A DNA stretch of 5,548 nucleotides from an uncultured Corynebacterium sp. (lineage in GTDB: Bacteria; Actinomycetota; Actinomycetes; Mycobacteriales; Mycobacteriaceae): assembly GCA_946222625.1 (NCBI GenBank), contig CAMILJ010000136.1, positions 1 to 5,548 of the forward strand, given 5' to 3'. The notes under the pieces were generated by a model. It was not told the origin of the DNA and did no database searches. It worked only from the letters and a program-made list of their open reading frames with translations. Shown in pieces: positions 1 to 5,548 of the stretch. The first letter of the stretch is position 1, and each line of letters begins with the position of its first letter. A program made the position numbers and the translations under genes.

Positions 1-1471
1 GCGAGCCTATACCGTAGTAGCCGATGGCGTCGAGCGTGCCCCCATGGAGCACGGCGTCCTCGCGAGCGATGGCAAGGCCCAGGCCGGTTCCACCGGAATG
101 GCGCTTGCGCGAAGAATCCGCGCGCCAGAATCGGTTGAACACCAGCTCTTCTTGCCCTTCCTTGAGCCCCACGCCGGAATCGGTGACGGCGATGCCGACG
201 GCGTCCTCAGTCGCGCCGATGTCCACGATGACGGGATTGCCCTCAGAGTGGTCGATGGCGTTCGCGAGCAGGTTGCGCAGGATGCGCTCGACGCGACGCG
301 AATCGCATTCCACGGCCACGGGTTCCTCCGGCACGTGAACGACGACCTCTACTCCGAGCTCCGAAGCAAGGTGATCCACTTGGCTCAGAGCGGAGTCCAC
401 GCAGGAGCGAATGTCGATGGAGGCCGTAGAAAGGTCCGCCACGCCGGCGTCGTGGCGAGAGATCTCCAACAGGTCCGCGAGCAAGTCCTCGAAACGGTCC
501 AGCTCCTTGATGAGCAGCTCCGCCGAGCGCTTGGTGTAGGGGTTGAATTCATCCGCATCTTCTGCGATGACATCCGCCGCCATGCGGACCGTTGTCAATG
601 GCGTGCGCAGCTCGTGGGACACGTCGGAAGTGAACTGCCGCTGAAGATCGCCATACTCCTCTAGTTGCGTGATCTGCTTGGACAGTTTATCCGCCATGTC
701 ATTAAAGGAGGAGGCGAGGCGGCCCATTTCATCGTCTGAGTTGACCACCATGCGCTCACGCAGGTGGCCGGCAGCAAAGCGCTGCGCAATGCGCGAGGCG
801 GAGCGGATCGGGACAATCACCTGCTGGGTGGCCAGCCAGGCGATGCCGACGAGGAGGACAACCATCACCACTCCGGCAGCCGAGAGCAAACCACGCATGA
901 GCGCCATCGTGGATTCCTCAGATTCCATGGACAGCACAAGGTACACCTGGGTATTCGGGATATCACTTTCAATGGGTGTGCCCACCATTAACGCGTTATA
1001 GGTCGCCCCTGACGGCTGGTCCACCGTGGCGTATTGCTGCACGACTTGGCCCCTGCCAACGAGCTCGCGCATTCCGTCGGGGATGCGGTAGCCCTCCGGC
1101 GAGGTCGTGGCCGTGCCGTCTGAGTTTTCCACGACGATGACCGGCTCATACACGGCCTGGGCATCGGGCTGCTGCGCCGACATCTGCCCCAGTGCGGCGC
1201 GTGCCGAGTTGATGCGCACTTGCGTTGAGTTAGCCGTGCCTGTCGCATCAATCTGCTGCTCCACGGCCACGCGGGCGCGATCGAGCTCCTGTAGCGCCGT
1301 GTCCTCCTTCTGGCTCACCAGCTGCTGCGTCAGCACCGACACCAGCGCGTAGGCCAGGATGATCATGACCACCGTGGAGGCCACCAACATCATGCCCAGG
1401 ACGCGTGTCTGCAGGGAGGTGCGCCAGCGCTCGACGACGCCATCCCGGACTCGCCTTAACCAACCAAAAAT
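1..1471 (-). CDS. mtrB: MtrB sensor histidine kinase (3' end outside window)
   Basis: Membrane sensor kinase of the MtrAB two-component system; it autophosphorylates and passes phosphate to MtrA, controlling envelope, division and osmoprotection genes in actinobacteria. The frame is open from the mtrA stop to the window edge, giving about 490 residues. Domains in order: basic N-terminus, TM1 about 26-47, extracytoplasmic sensor region about 48-193, TM2 about 194-215, HAMP about 216-268, then a HisKA domain with SHELRTP and phospho-acceptor His286. The ATPase domain shows the N box RNLLANAID (second Asn, N404), DSGVG from D431, the F-box FNRFW and GGTGLGLAIA from G460. The last visible residues, HGGTLDAIGYYGIGS, are near the domain end, so only the C-terminal tail is missing. 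No ATG, GTG or TTG lies in frame between the mtrA stop and codon 27. ATT at 1471 is chosen because a ribosome binding site precedes it and the WRTSLQ segment before TM1 is family-like. Identity is near certain; the start is an inference. Confidence 0.95.
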   Translation of the reverse strand, partial: MFGWLRRVRDGVVERWRTSLQTRVLGMMLVASTVVMIILAYALVSVLTQQLVSQKEDTALQELDRARVAVEQQIDATGTANSTQVRINSARAALGQMSAQQPDAQAVYEPVIVVENSDGTATTSPEGYRIPDGMRELVGRGQVVQQYATVDQPSGATYNALMVGTPIESDIPNTQVYLVLSMESEESTMALMRGLLSAAGVVMVVLLVGIAWLATQQVIVPIRSASRIAQRFAAGHLRERMVVNSDDEMGRLASSFNDMADKLSKQITQLEEYGDLQRQFTSDVSHELRTPLTTVRMAADVIAEDADEFNPYTKRSAELLIKELDRFEDLLADLLEISRHDAGVADLSTASIDIRSCVDSALSQVDHLASELGVEVVVHVPEEPVAVECDSRRVERILRNLLANAIDHSEGNPVIVDIGATEDAVGIAVTDSGVGLKEGQEELVFNRFWRADSSRKRHSGGTGLGLAIAREDAVLHGGTLDAIGYYGIGS

Positions 1472-1479
1472 AGCGGCAG

Positions 1480-1485
1480 TCCTTT
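1480..1485 (-). promoter_or_regulatory. Ribosome binding site of mtrB, pointing to an ATT start
   Basis: On the minus strand AAAGGA overlaps the mtrA stop codon (TAA followed by AGGA) and lies 8 nt before ATT at 1471-1469. The spacing is ideal for that ATT. It is too far (over 80 nt) from the first in-frame ATG at 1393. This site is the main reason for annotating mtrB from the ATT codon. Confidence 0.6.
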
Positions 1486-2170
1486 ACTCGGCGGTTTTCC
1501 CAGTCTTGTACCCCACGCCGCGCACGGTGAGGACGATGTGTGGATCCTCTGGGTCGTGCTCAATCTTCGCGCGCAGGCGCTGAACGTGCACGTTGACAAG
1601 GCGCGTATCGGAAGCGTGGCGGTAACCCCAGACAGATTCGAGCAAGGCTTCGCGGGTATGTACCTGCCCGGGCTTGCGCGCCATCTCCAACAGGAGGTCG
1701 AATTCCAGCGGAGTCAACGAGATCTCCTCGCCGCCCTTGCGGGTAACGGTGTGCTCGGGGACGTCGATAAGCAGGTCCCCCACCTCAATAATTTCTCCCG
1801 TACCCCCATCGATTCGGCGCAGGCGCGCGCGGATACGAGCGATGAGCTCCTTCGGTTTGAAGGGCTTGGTGATGTAATCATCCGCCCCCGATTCGAGGCC
1901 GAGGACCACGTCGACGGTGTCTGTCTTCGCCGTCAGCATGACGATGGGCACCGAGGACTCAGTACGAATGGCGCGGCAAATATCCACGCCATTCATGCCC
2001 GGCAGCATGAGATCCAGCAGGATCAGATCCGGGTCATGCTCGCGGAAGGCCGGGATCGCCTCATTTCCATCGTTAACGGCAATAGGCTCCAGCCCTTCTG
2101 CCTCGAGCACGATAGTGAGCATTTCGGCGATTGCCGGGTCATCATCCACGACCAAGATTTTCGGTGCCAC
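1484..2170 (-). CDS. mtrA: MtrA response regulator (OmpR/PhoB family)
   Basis: DNA-binding response regulator partner of MtrB. The 228-residue length is usual for the family. The receiver domain (about 4-115) has the acidic pocket D9-D10-D11, phospho-acceptor D53 in LILLDLMLPG, the switch Thr80 followed by A81-K82, and conserved Lys102 in TKPF. A winged-helix DNA-binding domain follows (about 127-225), with LTPLEFDLLLEMAR and the recognition-helix region SDTRLVNVHVQRLR. The start is GTG at 2170, one nucleotide after the tmk stop, with AGGAG 9 nt upstream inside the tmk end, so translational coupling to tmk is likely. mtrB follows after 12 nt in the same frame. In corynebacteria and mycobacteria MtrA controls peptidoglycan-hydrolase and osmolyte-transport genes. 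All key residues are present; identification is very secure. Confidence 0.98.
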   Translation of the reverse strand: MAPKILVVDDDPAIAEMLTIVLEAEGLEPIAVNDGNEAIPAFREHDPDLILLDLMLPGMNGVDICRAIRTESSVPIVMLTAKTDTVDVVLGLESGADDYITKPFKPKELIARIRARLRRIDGGTGEIIEVGDLLIDVPEHTVTRKGGEEISLTPLEFDLLLEMARKPGQVHTREALLESVWGYRHASDTRLVNVHVQRLRAKIEHDPEDPHIVLTVRGVGYKTGKTAE

Positions 2171-2171
2171 T

Positions 2172-2792
2172 TTATTGTTCTCCTACAAGCTCCTTGACAG
2201 CTTGGATAATCATATCGGCATCCGCGGTGGCGATCCACCGCCCTGCCCACTGCTGCTCTGCCAAGCGACGGTAGGCGGTCGCCGTGCGTGACTGCAACGC
2301 GGCATCGCGCTCATAGCGGTCGCGGTTGCGCCCTTCGTCCTCCGCGGCACGGGCCACGGCTCGCTGGCCGGCAAGGGCGAGGTCGGTATCCAAAAAGATC
2401 TGCAGCTGCGGCACCGGCAGGCCAAAGCGTTGAAACTCGAGCTCATAGATCCAATCGAAGATGAGCTCACCGCCAACCCGCGCGGAGGAATAGGCGGCGT
2501 TGGATGCTACATAGCGATCCAAGATGAGCAGAGTGTCCGTGGACTCAGCGGCGGCGAGGAGCTGCTCTTTGGCACCCCGACGATCAAGCGCAAAGAGCGT
2601 GGCCATTCCATAGGCCGAATCGGTGAGATCTCCCATACGCCCGTACAGGGCTTCCTGCGCGAGCTGCGCATGGATGGACTCTTCGTAGCGCGGGAAGCTC
2701 AAGACGGCGACATCGCAGTCAAGCTCTTCCCGCAGGCGCTGGGTAATGGTGTTTTTACCCGCGCCATCGATTCCTTCAATACTGATCAGCAT
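2172..2792 (-). CDS. tmk: Thymidylate kinase (dTMP kinase)
   Basis: Cytoplasmic kinase that phosphorylates dTMP to dTDP with ATP, an essential step of dTTP supply. The 206-residue length is usual for the family. The P-loop is GIDGAGKNT (7-15), with Lys13 as the catalytic Lys; Asn14 replaces the Ser/Thr that normally follows it, as with the non-Ser/Thr residue I recall in the mycobacterial enzyme. FPRY at 33-36 and LDRYVASN at 91-98 (the DR[YH] signature) form the dTMP site. The Arg-rich stretch RNRDRYER near 155-162 belongs to the LID region. The ATG at 2792 fits the conserved N-terminus MLISIEG, but no Shine-Dalgarno sequence precedes it. The upstream gene ends 33 nt before, and the tmk stop is 1 nt before the mtrA start. 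It clusters with mtrA and mtrB as in other actinobacteria. Confidence 0.97.
   Translation of the reverse strand: MLISIEGIDGAGKNTITQRLREELDCDVAVLSFPRYEESIHAQLAQEALYGRMGDLTDSAYGMATLFALDRRGAKEQLLAAAESTDTLLILDRYVASNAAYSSARVGGELIFDWIYELEFQRFGLPVPQLQIFLDTDLALAGQRAVARAAEDEGRNRDRYERDAALQSRTATAYRRLAEQQWAGRWIATADADMIIQAVKELVGEQ
2180..2184 (-). promoter_or_regulatory. Ribosome binding site of mtrA within the tmk 3' end
   Basis: AGGAG on the minus strand sits 9 nt before the GTG start at 2170 and lies inside the last codons of tmk. It supports the GTG start and suggests that mtrA translation is coupled to termination of tmk. Confidence 0.7.
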
Positions 2793-2799
2793 GCTGTTA

Positions 2800-2805
2800 T
2801 ATCTA
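2800..2805 (-). promoter_or_regulatory. Possible -10 element giving a leaderless tmk transcript
   Basis: On the minus strand TAGATA ends 7 nt before the tmk ATG. That is the spacing expected if transcription starts at the A of the start codon. The absence of a Shine-Dalgarno motif before tmk fits a leaderless mRNA, which is common in corynebacteria. No clear -35 is visible and the hexamer is only a partial match to the usual TAnnnT, so this is a weak call. Confidence 0.25.
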
Positions 2806-2825
2806 GCGTGTACCTAGTGCTGCCG

Positions 2826-3179
2826 TTAGGACAGGGCCTCGATGAAGGGCTCGAGGTCGTAGTCTTCCTCCACCTCTTCGAGCAACTCTAGGGCATGCTC
2901 GTTGAGGTTTTCACTGCCGGATCCTGCGAGATCCCGGATGAAGGGATAATCTTCGACGACTTCTCCGGCGCTGAACGGGGCACCTGCCCAGATCGCGGCT
3001 ATCGTGGCCGCCGCCAAGGCATTACGCTGCTCCTCCTCAGTCTGCTCTTCACCCGAAACCGCAAGCGCGCAGGCATCATCTACCGCGGCAACGATTTCTT
3101 CATCCTCGAGGTCTGCCAGTTCATCCAAGAAGTCGACGTTGACCTCGTCGGCGAAGATGTCCTCATCCCATGAGCTCAT
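2826..3179 (-). CDS. Small acidic DUF4259-like protein
   Basis: Encodes 117 residues of unknown function. The N-terminus (W4, I8-F9, D16-F17-L18-D19-E20-L21) resembles the start of DUF4259 proteins, which typically open with a Trp, an aromatic residue, acidic residues and a DFLDEL-like helix; this assignment is from memory of the family. About 30% of residues are Asp or Glu (35 of 117). There is no Lys, two Arg and one His, so the protein should be strongly acidic and soluble. An Ala-rich helix (about 53-66, NALAAATIAAIWAG) lies mid-protein and an acidic helical C-terminus ends it. No signal peptide or membrane segment is seen. ATG at 3179 is preferred over a GTG 22 codons upstream because AAGGAG lies 6 nt before it and the extension is basic and unlike the rest. 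It is the first gene of the cluster, 33 nt before tmk, where relatives carry sahH. Confidence 0.85.
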   Translation of the reverse strand: MSSWDEDIFADEVNVDFLDELADLEDEEIVAAVDDACALAVSGEEQTEEEQRNALAAATIAAIWAGAPFSAGEVVEDYPFIRDLAGSGSENLNEHALELLEEVEEDYDLEPFIEALS

Positions 3180-3185
3180 TGCTTT

Positions 3186-3191
3186 CTCCTT
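3186..3191 (-). promoter_or_regulatory. Ribosome binding site fixing the DUF4259-like start
   Basis: A perfect AAGGAG on the minus strand lies 6 nt before ATG at 3179. It decides against the longer reading that begins at 3245. Confidence 0.75.
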
Positions 3192-3465
3192 CATCCTTAA
3201 GTGAATTAGGGGTCTGTGTTTTTGTATCCGCGTTCGTGTGTCCACGGTGGGCCGGTGCAGCGTCGCGGGCGGGGCGCTCCGCGCAGCCAGTATCTAATCC
3301 AATTTCTACCATTCTTTAGATGCCCTCATGCAAGGCTTCGGTCAAGAGCGCTGTTTTATTACGGTCACATCGCCCGCGCCGTCTTCCGACTCCCCCTTCT
3401 CCATAAGCTACATTTCGCCCACTGCCCTATACCACGCCTGAACGGGGAGTTTTTCCCAGGCCATT

Positions 3466-3471
3466 TACTAT
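3466..3471 (+). promoter_or_regulatory. Possible -10 element for the gene at 3548
   Basis: TACTAT fits the TAnnnT pattern of corynebacterial sigma-A -10 boxes and would place the transcription start near 3478, about 70 nt before the start codon. No good -35 is seen about 17 nt upstream, which is often the case in this genus. Weak call on pattern alone. Confidence 0.25.
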
Positions 3472-3492
3472 CTCCAATTTCGTGTTATCGTT

Positions 3493-3508
3493 GTTACCGA
3501 CTTGTGAC
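3493..3508 (+). promoter_or_regulatory. GTnAC direct repeat, candidate OmpR-family operator
   Basis: GTTAC at 3493-3497 and GTGAC at 3504-3508 are direct repeats with starts 11 bp apart, one helical turn. This is the arrangement OmpR-type regulators bind, and actinobacterial MtrA sites contain similar half-sites. It lies 40-55 nt before the start codon of the exported Pro-rich protein. Assignment to MtrA is inference from motif and from the neighbouring mtrA gene. Confidence 0.3.
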
Positions 3509-3531
3509 ATTTACGCAGGCTTTTGTGCAGG

Positions 3532-3537
3532 AAGGAG
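3532..3537 (+). promoter_or_regulatory. Ribosome binding site of the gene at 3548
   Basis: AAGGAG ends 10 nt before ATG at 3548. It favours this start over the in-frame ATG at 3482, which would put non-hydrophobic residues before the membrane segment and lacks such a site. Confidence 0.65.
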
Positions 3538-3547
3538 AGCGCCCCGC

Positions 3548-4489
3548 ATGACGAGCAGTTCACGCCGCATCTTGGTTTTTGTCGCGGCCGGCCTCCTCTG
3601 CGCCGTCGCCGTAGGCGTCGCAGTGTGGCGCATGAGCGCGCCCGAATCCGTCGTGTCTAAGCCCTCTGCTGCCACCGCCGTGTCGAGCACCGCATCTTCC
3701 GCTCCGTCGACAACGCATTCCTATACCACCACGGCTTCCCCGTCTTCCGCACAACCGAAGCAATCGAAAACTAATGTCGCCGCACCGGCGGAGGATCCTT
3801 ACCTGGCGCCGAATGCCGTGGTGAACCGCACGGAGCCGGTTGGCCCCACGGCCGTCTACCGCCCGGACAATGTTTCCTCACTGCAGAACCAGCAGCCGCA
3901 GGCGACTCCGAACGCCCCGTACCCGCAGGCGCCGGTCAGCACGACCCCTGCCGTGCCGCCAACAGACGGCTCTACTCCGGCCTCCGAAACACCGATTCCG
4001 GGTACTCCTCAGCAAAGCGCCGAGCCTACGCAGCCGCCGGTCACGCCGGAATCACAAACCGCCGTGCCACAGGGGAGCCCAACGGAGGACCAGCACGGCA
4101 GCCAGCACACTGAGCAACCTCAGCACAAGGAGCCTGCATCCTCGCAGAACACTGGCGTTCCCGAACCTCTTGACTCCTTCGTCCCGCACCCAGCCGGGTT
4201 CACTCAGGACGCGCCCGTGCCTGATGCGGAGCCGACTGTGCAGCAGCGTGAGCCTATCGATGCCGGAAAGAAGCCGTTGAATGAAGCCGCTCCGCAAGGC
4301 GGCGATGTAGCGGAAGCAGTGGAGCGCGAATCCGCGGCTTACCGCACCAACGAGGCCGCCCCGACTCCCGCCGCGCCGACGGATGATGCTCCCGCGGCGG
4401 AGGAGCCTTCCGCAGCGACCCCCACCGCTGCTCATTCGGCCGATAACGGCCAACCTACCGCCGCATCGGCATTGACGCAGTCCGCCTAA
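3548..4489 (+). CDS. Membrane-anchored or exported Pro/Thr/Ser/Ala-rich protein
   Basis: Encodes 313 residues of unknown function; no catalytic domain is recognised. Residues 1-7 include Arg6-Arg7, followed by a hydrophobic segment 8-27, then Trp27-Arg28. No clear A-x-A cleavage site follows, so a signal anchor with the rest outside the membrane is most likely. Cys18 (LLC) is not in a proper lipobox. The remainder is low-complexity and probably disordered, rich in Pro, Thr, Ser, Ala and Gln, turning more acidic and Ala-rich at the C-terminus. Two patches stand out as less repetitive: about 82-108 (with DPYLAPNAVVNRTEP and TAVYRPDN) and about 204-226 (with PEPLDSFVPHPAGF). Such composition suits a wall-spanning stalk or linker. 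The gene stands alone on the plus strand and converges on manA with 38 bp between stops. Reality of the gene is supported by its length, ribosome binding site and signal-like N-terminus. Confidence 0.85.
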   Translation: MTSSSRRILVFVAAGLLCAVAVGVAVWRMSAPESVVSKPSAATAVSSTASSAPSTTHSYTTTASPSSAQPKQSKTNVAAPAEDPYLAPNAVVNRTEPVGPTAVYRPDNVSSLQNQQPQATPNAPYPQAPVSTTPAVPPTDGSTPASETPIPGTPQQSAEPTQPPVTPESQTAVPQGSPTEDQHGSQHTEQPQHKEPASSQNTGVPEPLDSFVPHPAGFTQDAPVPDAEPTVQQREPIDAGKKPLNEAAPQGGDVAEAVERESAAYRTNEAAPTPAAPTDDAPAAEEPSAATPTAAHSADNGQPTAASALTQSA

Positions 4490-4527
4490 TACCCTGCGGT
4501 CTTAACCTCAGACTGAACGTCCACAGA
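4490..4527. other. Convergent spacer between the exported-protein gene and manA
   Basis: The two stop codons face each other across 38 bp. Only a 4-bp arm pair (GTCT and AGAC) is visible, with no run of T on either strand, so no intrinsic terminator is called. Termination here may be Rho-dependent or lie further inside the opposing genes. Confidence 0.5.
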
Positions 4528-5548
4528 CTAAACGCGGGCGATAAACACCTCGGCGCCTTCGCCACCGGTGGAACGAACAGTGGCGGCCGGGTCGCTAGCG
4601 GGAATCCACGCCGCGTGGCCCGCGCCAAGGCTGACGTTTTCTGCCTCCGCATTGCTCAATGCCACCGAACCGGAAGTGCAGAGCAGAATCATGGGGCCAT
4701 CGCTGTCGACCTCGACGCTCTCCTCGCCAGAAAGCTCGACGCGGTCCAGCAGGAACTCCTCAATTGGTACCGGGTAGGACCATGCCGCCGCACCCTTCAC
4801 GCCTCCTGTTTCGGCTGCGTCTTTCAGCTCCACCCGCGGGTCTTCTGCCGCCTCGTAGGTGAGGACCTTGACCAGTTCAGGAACATCAACGAACTTCGGG
4901 GTTAATCCGCCACGCAGCACGTTATCGGAGTTGGCCATGATCTCTACGCCCAAGCCAGAGACATAGGCATGCAGCTGCCCGGCGTCGAGGTAAATCGCCT
5001 CCCCCGGCTGCAGGACGATGTGGTTGAGCAGCAACGCGCCCAACACGCCGATATCCCCCGGGTATTGCTCGTTGAGCTTGGTCACGGTAGCCATCACGGT
5101 GGCCATCCACGGCTCACCCGCCTGGTTGCTGCGCAGGCGCTCGCCCGCCGTTACCACCGCGCTGATCAGTTCCTTGCGCTTGGCGCCCGGAATCGTAATC
5201 CACGTGGTAAACAGCGCGCGGAGGCTATCGCCTTCAGCAGCAGGATCGGTATCGAGCATGCCCTCGTAGTGAGCCAGCTCTTCGCATTCCAAGGCCGCAA
5301 AGAGGCTGCGGGTCTGCGCCAGGGGGCGGAATCCTGCCATGGCGTAGAATTCCGTGAGCGCCACGATGAGCTCTGGCTTATGGTTGTCATCCTTGTAGTT
5401 GCGGTTTGACGCTGTGAGGTCGATTCCGGCCGCGTTCTCGCGGGCGAAACCTTCTTCGGCCTGCTGCTTCGAAGGATGTGCCTGCAGCGACAGCGGCTCT
5501 GCGGCCGCCAGAATCTTCAGCAAGAAGGGAAGGCCGGCGCCATACTTG
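4528..5548 (-). CDS. manA: Mannose-6-phosphate isomerase, type I (5' end outside window)
   Basis: Zinc enzyme interconverting mannose-6-phosphate and fructose-6-phosphate; in corynebacteria it links glycolysis to GDP-mannose and so to mannosylated lipids and lipoglycans. About 339 C-terminal residues are visible; the frame stays open to the window edge, and some 50-60 N-terminal residues are missing by comparison with family length. The fragment opens with KYGAGLPFLLK. Zinc ligands expected in the family are present: Gln and His of SLQAHPSK (codons near 5484 and 5478), Glu of HKPELIVAL (near 5373) and His of DAGQLHAYVSG (near 4971). The signature GVEIMANSDNVLRGGLTPK follows, with the conserved Arg near 4914. 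The C-terminal part is a cupin-type domain ending FIARV. It reads toward the Pro-rich gene and ends at TAG. Confidence 0.97.
   Translation of the reverse strand, partial: KYGAGLPFLLKILAAAEPLSLQAHPSKQQAEEGFARENAAGIDLTASNRNYKDDNHKPELIVALTEFYAMAGFRPLAQTRSLFAALECEELAHYEGMLDTDPAAEGDSLRALFTTWITIPGAKRKELISAVVTAGERLRSNQAGEPWMATVMATVTKLNEQYPGDIGVLGALLLNHIVLQPGEAIYLDAGQLHAYVSGLGVEIMANSDNVLRGGLTPKFVDVPELVKVLTYEAAEDPRVELKDAAETGGVKGAAAWSYPVPIEEFLLDRVELSGEESVEVDSDGPMILLCTSGSVALSNAEAENVSLGAGHAAWIPASDPAATVRSTGGEGAEVFIARV

Larger units (their letters stand above)
3180..3547. other. Divergent intergenic region, 368 bp
   Basis: No gene is supported here. It must hold the promoters of the minus-strand cluster (gene at 3179) and of the plus-strand gene at 3548. 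Seen in it: the two ribosome binding sites at its ends; a near-perfect 14-bp G+C palindrome at 3269-3282; a bulged dyad at 3436-3461; a possible plus-strand -10 (TACTAT, 3466-3471); and a GTnAC direct repeat at 3493-3508. The right half (about 3290-3530) is visibly richer in A+T than the flanking genes, as expected of a promoter region. No tRNA-like fold or rho-independent terminator was recognised. Confidence 0.7.

Noticed and set aside
44..664. Long open frame on the plus strand (206 codons)
   Set aside because: It lies entirely opposite mtrB, whose kinase motifs are intact on the other strand; the frame is open because of G/C-rich third positions.
1538..2197. Long open frame on the plus strand (219 codons)
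   Set aside because: It is antisense to mtrA, has no family-like motif, and is explained by codon bias of the real gene.
3269..3282. G+C palindrome as an operator or terminator
   Set aside because: It has no loop and one mismatch, and such short G/C palindromes are expected by chance in DNA of this composition.
3320..3406. Short plus-strand reading frame of 28 codons in the intergenic region
   Set aside because: No Shine-Dalgarno sequence, and the basic Pro-rich product resembles random G+C-rich sequence.
3216..3551. Plus-strand open frame of 111 codons across the intergenic region
   Set aside because: It has no ribosome binding site or domain, spans the presumed promoters of both flanking genes, and overlaps the start of the exported-protein gene.
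3548..3610. Lipoprotein signal in the Pro-rich protein (Cys18)
   Set aside because: The residues before the Cys are Leu-Leu rather than a small residue at -1, and the Cys lies in the middle of the hydrophobic segment.
4052..4453. Arg/Gly/Leu-rich minus-strand open frame
   Set aside because: It is a shadow of the Pro/Ala-rich plus-strand gene, with skewed composition and no ribosome binding site noted.
4490..4527. Bidirectional intrinsic terminator between convergent genes
   Set aside because: Only a 4-bp stem is possible and no T run follows on either strand.

Overview
The window looks like a stretch of core chromosome from an actinomycete, most likely a Corynebacterium. The basis is the minus-strand order tmk–mtrA–mtrB, protein sequences close to the actinobacterial versions of these families, a manA gene nearby, high G+C with G/C-rich third positions, and mycobacterial/corynebacterial motifs such as the MtrB segment around SHELRTPLTTVRMAAD. 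Species cannot be named from the sequence alone. No mobile element, CRISPR array, tRNA or rRNA was seen.

Layout from right to left on the minus strand: manA (5' end outside the window) ends at 4528. It converges on a plus-strand gene at 3548–4489 for a membrane-anchored or exported Pro/Thr/Ser/Ala-rich protein. A 368-bp non-coding stretch (3180–3547) separates that gene from a divergent minus-strand cluster: a small, very acidic DUF4259-like protein (3179–2826), thymidylate kinase tmk (2792–2172), response regulator mtrA (2170–1484) and sensor kinase mtrB (1471 to beyond position 1, about 490 residues visible).

The four minus-strand genes have gaps of 33, 1 and 12 nt and are probably co-transcribed. 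MtrB (membrane histidine kinase) phosphorylates MtrA (OmpR-type regulator), a pair known in corynebacteria and mycobacteria to control cell-envelope, cell-division and osmotic-stress genes. Tmk supplies dTDP for DNA synthesis. ManA interconverts fructose-6-phosphate and mannose-6-phosphate, feeding mannosylated envelope glycolipids. The exported Pro-rich protein has no recognised function.

Points worth a second look: mtrB appears to begin at a non-canonical ATT codon behind a well-spaced ribosome binding site; mtrA and mtrB share one reading frame separated by a single TAA; sahH, which sits directly upstream of tmk in the relatives I recall, is replaced by the lysine-free acidic protein gene; tmk may have a leaderless promoter; and an 11-bp-phased GTnAC direct repeat just upstream of the exported-protein gene is a candidate OmpR-family (perhaps MtrA) site. 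I found no convincing new multi-gene system here.
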